Assembly: GCA_002342665.1 (NCBI GenBank) | Contig: DDQK01000008.1 | Coordinates: 1-23,024, forward strand | Source of the DNA: Prevotella sp. UBA2444 | Lineage (GTDB): Bacteria > Bacteroidota > Bacteroidia > Bacteroidales > Bacteroidaceae | Direction of reading: 5' to 3' | Length of the DNA stretch: 23,024 nucleotides | Part shown: positions 6,675-15,337 of the stretch, piece after piece | How positions within the stretch are numbered: position 1 is the first letter of the stretch | Layout: every line of letters begins with the position of its first letter | Made by a program: the position numbers and the translations under genes | The notes under the pieces: model-generated | What the model was told of the DNA's origin: nothing | The model's input: the letters and a program-made list of their open reading frames with translations, nothing else | Database searches by the model: none

Positions 6675-9299
6675 ATGGCGAAGAAAGAGGGTAAGGAACT
6701 GACCCCGATGATGAAACAGTTCTTCGATCTGAAGGCGAAGCATCCTGATGCACTGATGCTGTTCAGGTGTGGTGACTTCTACGAGACTTATTGCGAGGAT
6801 GCAGTGATTGCTGCAAAGATACTTGGTATCACGCTGACACATCGTAACAATGGGGCAGGGGTGAAGGGCGATGAGATGGCAGGATTTCCCCATCACGCCC
6901 TCGATACCTATCTGCCCAAGCTTGTCAGGGCTGGCAAGCGTGTAGCCATCTGCGACCAGTTGGAAGACCCCAAGTTGACGAAGAAACTCGTCAAGCGTGG
7001 CATTACGGAACTGGTGACGCCTGGCGTGGCCCTCTCAGACAACGTGCTGAATTACAAGGAGAACAACTTCCTGGCAGCTGTCCACTTCGGCAAGTCTGCC
7101 TGTGGTGTAGCCTTTCTCGATATCTCTACTGGAGAGTTCCTTACAGGAGAGGGTACCTACGATTACGTAGAGAAACTCTTAGGCAACTTCGCCCCTAAGG
7201 AGATTCTGCACGACCGTAGCCGAAAGCAGGATTTCGAACGCCACTTCAGCAACCGCTACTTTACGTTCCAACTTGACGACTGGGTATTCACTGAGCAGAC
7301 GGCCAAGACGAAGCTACTGAAGCATTTTCACGTGAAGAATATGAAGGGTTTCGGTGTGGATCACCTACACAACGGTATGATAGCTGCCGGTGCCATCCTG
7401 CAGTACCTGGAGCAGACCCAGCATACACAGATAGGCCATATCACCTCTATCTCACGCATCGAGGAGGAGAAGTATGTCCGTCTGGACAAATTCACTATCC
7501 GAAGCCTTGAACTGGTGCAGCCGATGCAGGATGACGGCAAGTCGCTGCTCGATGTCATCGATAAGACAGTATCGCCCATGGGAGGCCGGTTGTTGCGCCG
7601 CTGGCTGGTGTTTCCCCTGAAAGATGAGACACCCATCAACCAGCGACTCGAGGTGGTGGAATACTACTACCGGGAGCCTGAGTTCCGGCAGTGCATCGAT
7701 GACCAGATACACCGTATCGGCGACTTGGAGCGTATCATCTCGAAAGTGGCAGTAGGCCGTGTATCGCCTCGTGAAGTGGTGCAGCTGAAGGTGGCCCTGC
7801 AAGCCATCCAACCTATCAAGACGGCCTGCCTCTATGCCAAGAACGAGACCCTGAAGAGGGTAGGGGAACAACTGAACCTCTGCGAGAGCCTCAGAGACCG
7901 CATCGAGAAGGAGATACAGAACGATCCGCCGCAGCTCGTTGCGAAGGGTGGGGTGATCAAGGACGGTGTAAGTGCTGAACTTGACGAGCTGCGCCAGATA
8001 GCCTATAGTGGCAAGGACTACCTGCTGAAGATTCAGGAGCGTGAAGCTCAGCAGACGGGCATCGCCTCGCTGAAGATAGGCTATAACAATGTGTTCGGCT
8101 ACTACCTCGAGGTGCGCAACACCTATAAGGAACAAGTGCCCCCAGAGTGGGTGCGTAAGCAGACACTGGCTCAGGCTGAACGCTATATCACCCAGGAGCT
8201 GAAGGAATACGAAGAGAAGATACTCGGAGCCGAGGACAAGATCCTGAGCCTTGAGGCCAAGCTCTTCAATGACCTCGTGCTCTCGATGCAGGAGTTTATC
8301 CCACAGATACAGATCAATGCCAATATCATCGCCCGTCTGGACTGCCTGCTGAGCTTTGCCAAGACAGCAGAGGAGAACGGATATATCAGGCCAGTGATTG
8401 ATTCTTCAGAAGTGATAGACATCAAGCAAGGCCGCCATCCCGTCATCGAACAGGAGCTGCCCTTGGGAGAACGCTATGTGCCCAATGACATCCTGCTCGA
8501 CAACGAGCGACAGCAGATTATCATTATTACGGGTCCGAATATGGCCGGTAAATCCGCGCTGCTGCGTCAGACGGCCTTGATAGTACTGATGGCCCAGATA
8601 GGCTGCTTCGTGCCCGCAGAGGCCGCGAGAATCGGTCTGGTGGATAAAATATTCACCAGGGTAGGGGCGTCGGATAACATCTCGCTGGGTGAATCCACGT
8701 TTATGGTGGAGATGACGGAGGCCTCGAACATCCTGAACAATGTGTCTTCGCGCTCCCTGGTGCTCTTCGATGAGCTGGGCCGAGGCACAAGTACATACGA
8801 CGGCATCTCCATCGCCTGGGCGATTGTCGAGTATCTGCACGAGAACGCCAAGGGCCATCCTCGCACGCTTTTCGCCACCCACTATCACGAACTCAACGAG
8901 ATGGAGAAGAATTTCTCGCGCATCAAGAACTACAATGTCTCTGTGAAGGAGGTGGATGGCAAGGTGATCTTCCTGCGAAAACTTGAAAAGGGTGGGAGTG
9001 AGCACTCCTTTGGTATTCACGTGGCAGAGATTGCGGGTATGCCGCGAAGCATCGTGAAGCGTGCCAACGTGATCCTGAAGCAGCTGGAGGCTGATAATGC
9101 GCAAGTGGGCAAGGTGGGTAAACCCACGGCAGAGATAGCTGCTTCTCGTGAAGGCATGCAGCTCTCCTTCTTCCAGCTCGACGATCCTGTGCTTTGTCAG
9201 GTGCGTGATGAGATCCTTGGTCTCGATGTCAATAATCTCACGCCCCTCGAAGCCTTGAACAAACTCAACGACATCAAGAAGATCGTTTCTGGGAAATAA
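6675..9299 (+). CDS. mutS: DNA mismatch repair protein MutS
   Basis: 874 residues, normal for MutS1. The mismatch-recognition Phe-x-Glu is present in GDFYETY (Phe35, Glu37), followed by the connector, the core and lever helices, and a clamp-like segment (about 430-560). The ATPase domain has Walker A GPNMAGKS (Gly620-Ser627), the [14 protein letters not shown] block, Walker [17 protein letters not shown] and FATHYHEL. The C-terminal segment ends in a helix-rich [17 protein letters not shown], the dimerisation/tetramerisation-type end. It recognises mispaired bases and recruits MutL, which is not in this window. It follows the kinase gene after 10 nt with no separate promoter, and ends in a strong bidirectional terminator shared with lgt. 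Confidence 0.98.
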   Translation: MAKKEGKELTPMMKQFFDLKAKHPDALMLFRCGDFYETYCEDAVIAAKILGITLTHRNNGAGVKGDEMAGFPHHALDTYLPKLVRAGKRVAICDQLEDPKLTKKLVKRGITELVTPGVALSDNVLNYKENNFLAAVHFGKSACGVAFLDISTGEFLTGEGTYDYVEKLLGNFAPKEILHDRSRKQDFERHFSNRYFTFQLDDWVFTEQTAKTKLLKHFHVKNMKGFGVDHLHNGMIAAGAILQYLEQTQHTQIGHITSISRIEEEKYVRLDKFTIRSLELVQPMQDDGKSLLDVIDKTVSPMGGRLLRRWLVFPLKDETPINQRLEVVEYYYREPEFRQCIDDQIHRIGDLERIISKVAVGRVSPREVVQLKVALQAIQPIKTACLYAKNETLKRVGEQLNLCESLRDRIEKEIQNDPPQLVAKGGVIKDGVSAELDELRQIAYSGKDYLLKIQEREAQQTGIASLKIGYNNVFGYYLEVRNTYKEQVPPEWVRKQTLAQAERYITQELKEYEEKILGAEDKILSLEAKLFNDLVLSMQEFIPQIQINANIIARLDCLLSFAKTAEENGYIRPVIDSSEVIDIKQGRHPVIEQELPLGERYVPNDILLDNERQQIIIITGPNMAGKSALLRQTALIVLMAQIGCFVPAEAARIGLVDKIFTRVGASDNISLGESTFMVEMTEASNILNNVSSRSLVLFDELGRGTSTYDGISIAWAIVEYLHENAKGHPRTLFATHYHELNEMEKNFSRIKNYNVSVKEVDGKVIFLRKLEKGGSEHSFGIHVAEIAGMPRSIVKRANVILKQLEADNAQVGKVGKPTAEIAASREGMQLSFFQLDDPVLCQVRDEILGLDVNNLTPLEALNKLNDIKKIVSGK

Positions 9300-9314
9300 G
9301 TGCCGGGTATTCAA

Positions 9315-9354
9315 AAATAAGTGCCACTTACTGTTGAATAAGTGGCACTTATTT
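9315..9354. terminator. Bidirectional intrinsic terminator between mutS and lgt
   Basis: A perfect 16-bp inverted repeat: AAATAAGTGCCACTTA (9315-9330), 8-nt loop (9331-9338), TAAGTGGCACTTATTT (9339-9354). It is followed by a T-rich run on the plus strand (ATTTTTTATT) and by TTTTGAATA on the minus strand. The right arm overlaps the lgt stop codon (TAA at 9355-9353). Confidence 0.9.
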
Positions 9355-10192
9355 ATTTTTTATTGGCTCTTATCATGCAATACACGCCGAGCATCACGAA
9401 CGGGATGGAGAGTATCTGTCCCATGTCGATTGGGAGAGAGGCCTCGAAGGCTTCCTGAATCTCCTTCGTATACTCGATGAAGAAGCGGAAGGTGAAGATG
9501 TAGGTCAGGCAGAAGCCGAAATACCAGCCAGTACCGATCTTCTCGGGCATCCGCTTGTGCAGCACCCATAGGATGCAGAAGAGCACAGCATAGGCGATGG
9601 CCTCGTAGAGCTGTCCGGGATGGCGAGGCATGGCATCCACCTTCTCGAAGATAAAGGCCCAGGGTACGTCGGTGATCTTGCCGATAATCTCTGAGTTCAT
9701 CAGGTTGCCCAGACGGATGAAGCAGGCTGTAGTGCCAGTGGCGATGGCGATGTTGTCAAGTACCGTCCAGATGCTCAGCTTCGTCTTCTTCACATAGAGC
9801 CAGAGGGCAATGATCAGACCCAAGGTACCGCCATGCGATGCCAGGCCTGCATAGCCCACCAGCTTCCACCCTCCATCAGGAAGGAAATGTATGGGCAGCA
9901 GCATCTCTACGAACCCTTTCCAGGAGGTCAGAAAATAGTCTGGCTGGTAGAAGATGCAGTGACCCAGACGGGCTCCTGCGAGGATACCCACGAAGCAGTA
10001 GATAAAGAGCGGATCGAAGAGTTCGTCCTTGATCTTCTGCTCCTTATACAACCGCTGCACCACAAAATAGGCCAGCGCCAGGCCGATGATCCACATCAGC
10101 CCATACCAGCGCACACTGATAGGCCCCAGATGGAATGCCTCCAAGTCTGGATTCCATACGATATAGTTCAGAATATTCATCATCATCTTCAT
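9353..10192 (-). CDS. lgt: Prolipoprotein diacylglyceryl transferase
   Basis: 279 residues with about seven hydrophobic segments. Lgt transfers diacylglycerol from phosphatidylglycerol to the lipobox cysteine of prolipoproteins in the inner membrane, the first step in lipoprotein maturation. Visible signatures: [12 protein letters not shown] near the N-terminus, ASHGGTLG (His120, equivalent to the essential His of the HGG motif), and the Lgt signature [12 protein letters not shown] with Arg160 and Asn163, then [11 protein letters not shown] and a late RFFIEYTKE. Start choice: the first of several close Met codons (residues 1, 3, 4, 5); any could be right. It follows the alpha/beta hydrolase after 18 nt and is the last gene of the ychF operon, with its stop codon inside the shared terminator. 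Confidence 0.97.
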   Translation of the reverse strand: MKMMMNILNYIVWNPDLEAFHLGPISVRWYGLMWIIGLALAYFVVQRLYKEQKIKDELFDPLFIYCFVGILAGARLGHCIFYQPDYFLTSWKGFVEMLLPIHFLPDGGWKLVGYAGLASHGGTLGLIIALWLYVKKTKLSIWTVLDNIAIATGTTACFIRLGNLMNSEIIGKITDVPWAFIFEKVDAMPRHPGQLYEAIAYAVLFCILWVLHKRMPEKIGTGWYFGFCLTYIFTFRFFIEYTKEIQEAFEASLPIDMGQILSIPFVMLGVYCMIRANKK

Positions 10193-10210
10193 TGATTTAT
10201 TAGAAACGTA

Positions 10211-11845
10211 TTACCATCCCCATTTATCGTAATCCACGTTGATGCCACCCATCAGCAGCCATGCGGCCAGTGTTTGTTCGTAGTGTCGGAGCAAGGCTGC
10301 AGGCGAGTTCATTTCTTCGGTGGGACCGAACAGTCGTGCTGAACTGGGGGTAGTCTCACCATCCTCGGATTTTGGGGTATTGATGTATGAAATTACTTCT
10401 ATGATGTCAGCGATAGTGATACCAGAATCGTCGAGCATTTCCAGGAGGTCGTAGATAGTCAGGTCTACCTTGGCCAGTGTGTCCGAGAACTTGGACAGTA
10501 TCTCAATGATGTTGGTACTGCCTGAGCTTTGCCCACTGTCAGCCTTGTGCAGATCGATGCCTAAGCCCTCGAGCAGCTTGATGACTTTCATCAGGTTCAG
10601 GTCTTTCACCACAGCGTGGTAGTAGCGGTTCTGCTCGCCTTCGTAGTAGAGGACAGGCCACAGCTGGATGGCTGCAGCGGTCTGTATGAACCATACGATC
10701 CCCATCATATTATGATCCAGTTTGATCATCAGCTTGTTAGTCTGCAGTGATGTCTTGCCAGGCACCAGGCTGGGCTTGAAGCCTTTCTGCTTCATCCACG
10801 GGATGATGCAGCGTTCTGACTGTATGGGCACATAGTCGTCGTGACGGCCATGCAGCAGGAAGTAGTTCTGTAGTGTGTCAAGCTCCCAGCCGTCCATGAG
10901 ACTCAGCTCCTTCATCTTCCTGATGATCACCTGTGTGGCCTCGCTCTTCAGATTGAGATAGTCGGGCTGCAGGATGTTCTTCATGCTGTCGGCGGCGATG
11001 AAATTGCCAATCTCGCCAGCGCTGTACTTCCTGTCGAGTATCCACTCCTTGACGTGTGAGGCCAGCGGCTCATAGAACATCTTCCGGTAGTCGATGCCAA
11101 GCTGATAGTTCTCGTTGAGTGCCACGAGTGCCATTACGATGCCGGCAGGGTAGGCGCTATACTGAACCTTAATCATCTCGGAATACATCTTCTCGAAATC
11201 AAGCGGTCCGCCACCGGCAAAGGTCTTGGTGAAGTTGATGCCCTTCTGCTTATACTCCATGTCGCGCAGTTTGGCTGCGAACATAGCTTCTGTGCCACCT
11301 ATAGAGTAGCCTAGGTTGAAGAGGTATTTGCCTTGGGGAATCTGATGGTCGCTCATCAGCTGGCGGGCAGCCACCAGGCCGTCGAGGGAGTTGCGGGCGT
11401 TCACGTCGCCGCAGAGGAAAGCCTGTGGACGGTCGGCACTGGAGCCGAAGCCCACGTAGTCGCTCATCACGAGGATGTAGTTTGGTTTCAGTGGACTGGC
11501 CAGGAAACCGTTGGCTACCAATTCACCAGCCACCGAAGGTGTGGCTGAACTCGTAGCGTGGGCGTAGTGATTGTAGAGCAGCACACCGTCGCAGGGGTCG
11601 GTGCCGTCGTAGATATTCTTCGGCACCCATACGACACCGCTGATGGTGACGTTTTTGCCCAGAGGGTCTTTCGAGGGATATTCGTAAAGGATGTGGTGGA
11701 TGTCACGTGTGCCGAAATTGAAGCCTTCATACTCAGCCTTGATGGTGGTGTCTCGTTCGGCCAGTATCTTGTATTCAGCGTTCTGTGCGCTGGCTGCTGT
11801 AGTCATGGCGGCCAATACCAGCAGTGTGAAAATCATTCTCTTCAT
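10211..11845 (-). CDS. Secreted alpha/beta hydrolase (secretory lipase/esterase-like)
   Basis: 544 residues with a signal peptide (MKRMIFTLLVLAAMTTAASA, cleavage before Gln21). The fold is alpha/beta hydrolase: ISGVVWVP, an oxyanion-region LLYNHYAHAT, YVGFGSSADRPQ, and the nucleophile elbow GYSIGG (Ser181). Candidate acid Asp336/Asp337 lies in LLHGRHDDYVP and the candidate His378 in KLDHNMMG, in the correct order. The arrangement resembles the secretory-lipase/prolyl-oligopeptidase-like esterases common in gut Bacteroidales. The final ~130 residues, rich in Leu/Ile/Asp, are not part of the catalytic core and I do not recognise them. Substrate unknown. It sits 8 nt after the EEP gene and 18 nt before lgt, so it is in one transcription unit with both. 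Confidence 0.82.
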   Translation of the reverse strand: MKRMIFTLLVLAAMTTAASAQNAEYKILAERDTTIKAEYEGFNFGTRDIHHILYEYPSKDPLGKNVTISGVVWVPKNIYDGTDPCDGVLLYNHYAHATSSATPSVAGELVANGFLASPLKPNYILVMSDYVGFGSSADRPQAFLCGDVNARNSLDGLVAARQLMSDHQIPQGKYLFNLGYSIGGTEAMFAAKLRDMEYKQKGINFTKTFAGGGPLDFEKMYSEMIKVQYSAYPAGIVMALVALNENYQLGIDYRKMFYEPLASHVKEWILDRKYSAGEIGNFIAADSMKNILQPDYLNLKSEATQVIIRKMKELSLMDGWELDTLQNYFLLHGRHDDYVPIQSERCIIPWMKQKGFKPSLVPGKTSLQTNKLMIKLDHNMMGIVWFIQTAAAIQLWPVLYYEGEQNRYYHAVVKDLNLMKVIKLLEGLGIDLHKADSGQSSGSTNIIEILSKFSDTLAKVDLTIYDLLEMLDDSGITIADIIEVISYINTPKSEDGETTPSSARLFGPTEEMNSPAALLRHYEQTLAAWLLMGGINVDYDKWGW

Positions 11846-11853
11846 AGTGCAGA

Positions 11854-13014
11854 TTATTTTACAAGATGTTTGAAGGTTCCTTTTTCATTTCTCTCGATGT
11901 AGAGGCCCTTTCCGCTGGCGGTTTTGATGCGTCGTCCGTTCAGGTCGAATAACTCGCCAGAGTTGCCGTTGGCATCAGGCTGTGAGATGGACAATATCCC
12001 GGTGCCTGACTCCTTACCGCTGCCAACCCATTCGAAGACGGCACTTACAGGGTAGTGGTCGCCCAGGGGCTTACCGTCGTGCATATAGTCCTCGGTGTCG
12101 CGCTTGTAGGCAACAGCCTTCAGCTGTCGGCCGTTGGTGGGGTTGATGTAGATGATCTTATCGAAGCTTTCGCCATCGATTTCGTATCCCTCCCTCACGA
12201 TACCGGTAGTGATCGGGCGCAGCTCGGGATACAGCCCTTTGTGCTCCAGCTCTACCCATACATCGCTGGCCTTGGCCTTCCCTGTGGCATTGATGGCTTC
12301 GATGAAGTCGGCCTGGATGCTGTCGCGAGAGTAAAAGCTGTTCAAGTCGCCAACCACGATGACAGGGCGCTCATCGAGCCGTTCCATGATGTCATCGCGC
12401 AGTTGTATCCACTCTCCGCGACGTGCCTGGCGGTCCTTCTGATCTGTGCCATCGTACACATCGTTTCTGTCGCTGGCATCCATGTGCATGTTGTAGACCA
12501 CCAGCTGATGGCCAGAGGTGAGGGTGAGCTCATAGCGGCGGAAGCCCTTTGTCACCATCTCGTCAAGAGCGTGGCTGAACTTGCCGAAGTAGGTTTTCCA
12601 GAACGTGCGACTGACCGACCCGACGGTGATGTCGTTCTTGACAAAGGCTCCCAGCCCGTCGCACTCGAAGCGGTGGTTCTGCGGGTGTAGGAAGTCGATC
12701 TGGTGGCCCTCTACTCCAACGTCACCGGTCCAGGTGTCAATCTGGTAGTCATCCTCCAGCAAGACGGTCAGCTCGTCATGATAGTTGAAATCTTCCTGAG
12801 TGAACACCATGTCGTACTGCCGTTCAGACAGGTATTGCCCGATACGTACCGAACCAGCGCTCCCTGGGCCGTCGGCATTGACGTTGAAGAAGAGTATTTT
12901 CTGTGGCATTCCGTCAACGTTCAGCGTGGCTATGCTGAACTGCTCACGTGACTGTTGTGCGGCTGTCGTCAATACCAGCGTCAGAGCTGAAGCAAAGAGT
13001 AGCGTTCTGTTCAT
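11854..13014 (-). CDS. Secreted endonuclease/exonuclease/phosphatase (EEP) family protein with sorting-like C-terminus
   Basis: 386 residues; signal peptide at 1-19. The full EEP metal-dependent active site is visible: Asn32 (TLNVDG), Glu74 (FTQEDFN), His177 and Asp179 (YNMHMDA), Asp223 and Asn225 (VVGDLNS), Asp285 (FDKIIY), and Asp319-His320 (LGDHYPVSA). The pattern is closer to the sphingomyelinase/phosphodiesterase-like EEPs than to ExoIII, but a DNase is not excluded. The last ~35 residues (GELFDLNGRRIKTASGKGLYI and onward) resemble the short C-terminal sorting-type tail seen on many exported Prevotella proteins. The gene starts 23 nt after ychF and is followed by the hydrolase after 8 nt. 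Extracellular or surface phosphodiester hydrolysis is inferred. Confidence 0.85.
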   Translation of the reverse strand: MNRTLLFASALTLVLTTAAQQSREQFSIATLNVDGMPQKILFFNVNADGPGSAGSVRIGQYLSERQYDMVFTQEDFNYHDELTVLLEDDYQIDTWTGDVGVEGHQIDFLHPQNHRFECDGLGAFVKNDITVGSVSRTFWKTYFGKFSHALDEMVTKGFRRYELTLTSGHQLVVYNMHMDASDRNDVYDGTDQKDRQARRGEWIQLRDDIMERLDERPVIVVGDLNSFYSRDSIQADFIEAINATGKAKASDVWVELEHKGLYPELRPITTGIVREGYEIDGESFDKIIYINPTNGRQLKAVAYKRDTEDYMHDGKPLGDHYPVSAVFEWVGSGKESGTGILSISQPDANGNSGELFDLNGRRIKTASGKGLYIERNEKGTFKHLVK

Positions 13015-13037
13015 TTTCTTATAATCTCAAAACCTCA

Positions 13038-14138
13038 TTATACATTGAAGCGGAAGTGCATGATATCACCATCCTGTACCACATAGTCCTTACCTTCCAC
13101 AGCCAGCTTGCCGGCCTCTCTGACAGCTGCCTCAGAGCCATACTGCAGATAGTCCTCATACTTGATCACCTCGGCGCGGATGAAGCCCTTCTCGAAGTCG
13201 GTATGGATCACGCCGGCGCACTGCGGAGCCTTCCAACCCTTCTTATAGGTCCAGGCCTTCACCTCCATCTCGCCTGCAGTGATGAAGGTCTCCAGGTTGA
13301 GCAGGGCGTATGCCTTCTTGATCAGACGGTTCACGCCGCTCTCCTCCAAGCCCAGTTCTTCGAGGAACATCTGCTTGTCCTCATAGCTTTCCAGCTCGGC
13401 GATGTCCTCCTCGGTCTTGGCGGCGATGATCATCGTCTCGGCTCCTTCCTCCTGGGCCAATGCCTCCACCTTCTTCGTGAAGTCATTACCGTTCTTGGCA
13501 TCGGCCTCGCCAACGTTGCAGACGTAGAGCACGGGCTTTGAAGTCAACAGGAAGAGATTCTTGGCGCAGTCCTGTTCCTCTTTCGATTCGAACTCCACCA
13601 CGCGGGCGTTCTTGCCCTGATCCAGCACCTCTTTATAGGCTTTCAGCACCGTGACCTCTACTTTTGCATCCTTATTACCGGCAGCAGCAGCCTTCTCGGT
13701 TTTGGCCAGACGGCCTTCGATGGTCTCGAGGTCTTTCAGCTGAAGCTCGGTGTCTATGATTTCCTTGTCGCGGATGGGGTCGATGGTGCCGTCTACGTGG
13801 GTGATATTCTCATCTTCAAAGCAGCGAAGCACATGGATAATCGCATCCGTCTCGCGGATATTTCCTAAGAACTTATTTCCGAGGCCTTCTCCCTTCGAGG
13901 CTCCTTTCACGAGGCCTGCGATGTCTACAATCTCACAGGTAGCAGGTACGATACGACCCGGATGCACGATCTCGGCCAGCTTCGTCAACCGCTCATCAGG
14001 AACGGTGATCACGCCCACATTGGGCTCAATCGTACAAAAGGGGAAGTTTGCTGCCTGAGCCTTGGCGCTCGACAAACAATTGAACAATGTGGACTTGCCC
14101 ACATTCGGCAGTCCCACAATACCACATTTTAATGCCAT
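13038..14138 (-). CDS. ychF: Redox-regulated/ribosome-associated ATPase YchF (OLA1 type)
   Basis: 366 residues, standard for YchF. P-loop GLPNVGKS (Gly9-Ser16) and the Obg-like G domain, with DIAGLVKGASKGEGLGNKFL as G3 and NVGEAD in place of the guanine-specific NKxD, which is why this family prefers ATP. The C-terminal TGS-type domain ends in FIRAEVIKYEDYLQYGSEAA and the conserved VQDGDIMHFRFNV. The open frame extends to 14255, but residues before MALKCGIVG are encoded by promoter and tandem-repeat DNA. The ATG at 14138 lies 29 nt past TAACTTTG. It heads a likely four-gene unit with EEP, hydrolase and lgt. Confidence 0.97.
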   Translation of the reverse strand: MALKCGIVGLPNVGKSTLFNCLSSAKAQAANFPFCTIEPNVGVITVPDERLTKLAEIVHPGRIVPATCEIVDIAGLVKGASKGEGLGNKFLGNIRETDAIIHVLRCFEDENITHVDGTIDPIRDKEIIDTELQLKDLETIEGRLAKTEKAAAAGNKDAKVEVTVLKAYKEVLDQGKNARVVEFESKEEQDCAKNLFLLTSKPVLYVCNVGEADAKNGNDFTKKVEALAQEEGAETMIIAAKTEEDIAELESYEDKQMFLEELGLEESGVNRLIKKAYALLNLETFITAGEMEVKAWTYKKGWKAPQCAGVIHTDFEKGFIRAEVIKYEDYLQYGSEAAVREAGKLAVEGKDYVVQDGDIMHFRFNV

Positions 14139-14167
14139 TTTCTTCTTTAAACGTTTAAATTTCGCTG

Positions 14168-14199
14168 CAAAGTTACGAAAAAGGAGTGAAAAGCGAAAA
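14168..14199 (-). promoter_or_regulatory. Promoter of the ychF operon
   Basis: Minus strand: TAACTTTG at 14175-14168 is a perfect -7 box. Twenty bp upstream there is TTTT (14199-14196) instead of TTTG. The upstream box lies within the period-7 repeat at 14186-14213, so a change in repeat units could alter it. The sequence TCACT...TTCGTAACTTTGCAGC is loosely similar to the module at 3781 and 5968. Confidence 0.6.
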
Positions 14200-14213
14200 G
14201 TGAAAAGTGAAAA
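14186..14213. repeat. Period-7 tandem repeat (GTGAAAA, 4 units)
   Basis: Units GTGAAAA, GCGAAAA, GTGAAAA, GTGAAAA in tandem, followed by GTTGG. The array lies exactly between the upstream boxes of the divergent ychF and DUF3237 promoters. Confidence 0.8.
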
Positions 14214-14214
14214 G

Positions 14215-14246
14215 TTGGACTTTATGCGCAACTTTTTGTATCTTTG
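14215..14246 (+). promoter_or_regulatory. Promoter of the DUF3237-14804 unit
   Basis: TTGG (14215-14218), a 20-bp spacer and TATCTTTG (14239-14246). The ATG at 14279 is 32 nt beyond the -7 box. Confidence 0.65.
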
Positions 14247-14278
14247 TGCCCACAAATGGATATAAATCGACTTAAGAA

Positions 14279-14797
14279 ATGAAGAAATTGCTATTATCTG
14301 CCATCATTTTGCTGGCTTCACTCCTAACTGCCAACGCACAGATCATCGAGCCAAAAGAGACCCCGCAACTGGAATTCGCCCTGCAGCTGAAGGTGACGCT
14401 CGGCGAGACGTATAGGGTAGGGGAGACGCAGTACGGCGAGCGCATCGTCATACCCATCACTGGCGGTACCTTCGAGGGACCTGGTATCAAGGGCACTATC
14501 ATCAATGGCGGTGCCGACTACCAGCTGGTCAAAAAGGCACAGCATCGCACGGAGCTGGAGGCTATCTACAGCATCCGAACGGATGATGGTGTATATATTC
14601 ACGTTCGCAACCGGGGCATCATCTACGACGGCAAGGATGCCCAGGGCAATCCCTCCTTCTACTTCAAGGCTGCCCCTCAGTTCGAGACCCCGGCAGATAG
14701 CCGCTATGCCTGGCTCAACAATGCCCTCTTCGTCTGTGCCCCAGATTTTTCCCAGCAGTTCAAAGGCATCATTCTTAATGTCTGGCGAGTCAAGTAG
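14279..14797 (+). CDS. DUF3237 family secreted protein
   Basis: 172 residues with a signal peptide (MKKLLLSAIILLASLLTANA, cleavage before Gln21). The remainder matches DUF3237 (UPF0311): an opening LEFALQLKVTLGE, PITGGTFEGPGIKGTIINGGADYQLV, IRTDDGVYIHVRNRGI, and a C-terminal YAWLNNALFVCAP. The family forms a beta-barrel and many members are cytoplasmic; function is not settled, so an exported version is worth noting. The following membrane-protein gene starts 6 nt downstream, indicating co-transcription. Confidence 0.83.
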   Translation: MKKLLLSAIILLASLLTANAQIIEPKETPQLEFALQLKVTLGETYRVGETQYGERIVIPITGGTFEGPGIKGTIINGGADYQLVKKAQHRTELEAIYSIRTDDGVYIHVRNRGIIYDGKDAQGNPSFYFKAAPQFETPADSRYAWLNNALFVCAPDFSQQFKGIILNVWRVK

Positions 14798-14803
14798 AAA
14801 GTT

Positions 14804-15337
14804 ATGCAAGAAGTATTCTTTCGGAAGGGTAGAGTGGCTTTTACCGCTATTTCCATTTTCTTCCTGAGCTTAGGCTATTTTCTACTGATTCCCCTCTTGC
14901 TGGAGAAGCAGCCTCGCCATGTTGATGGCGTGTGGTATTTCGTTCTGGCAGTCGTTTATTTCGGTGCTCTGGTGCTTTTGCTGGTCAACTGTATCTACCT
15001 CAAGCAGTTCTGGCTGTGCGTCATCCGTCGCCAGCCGGCCTTGATGCTCACGGCTGACAGCCTCCATGCCTATCATCCCTCTTGGGGAGCCTACTGCATC
15101 CTGCCCTGGCAGCGCATCGAGGCCTTTGTGCCCTATACCTACAAGGGCCATACCACCTACTACATCGTCTTAAAGGATTATGAGGTCTATCGTCAGCAAG
15201 TGTCCAGTCCGTGGCGCCGATTCATACTGTGGATGGATGGCCTTATCGTCGTCCGTTCCGTCATCAATATCGACATCCGTTCGATGGATGCCGATGCCGG
15301 TCGATTGCTTGATGAGCTGAATAGCCGGATTGGCTAA
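14804..15337 (+). CDS. Two-span membrane protein, STM3941-like
   Basis: 177 residues. Two hydrophobic segments (about 13-33 and 45-66) are followed by a soluble domain containing LTADSLHAYHPSWGAYCILPWQRIEAFVPY and a C-terminal DADAGRLLDELNSRIG. The layout (two N-terminal spans, then a PH-like beta domain in which a residue string leads into an 'I-P-W-x-x-I' strand) resembles the STM3941 family, which lacks a known function. The gene begins 6 nt after the DUF3237 gene. Its stop overlaps the stop of the convergent RAYT gene (15334-15337), with no terminator between them. Confidence 0.6.
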   Translation: MQEVFFRKGRVAFTAISIFFLSLGYFLLIPLLLEKQPRHVDGVWYFVLAVVYFGALVLLLVNCIYLKQFWLCVIRRQPALMLTADSLHAYHPSWGAYCILPWQRIEAFVPYTYKGHTTYYIVLKDYEVYRQQVSSPWRRFILWMDGLIVVRSVINIDIRSMDADAGRLLDELNSRIG

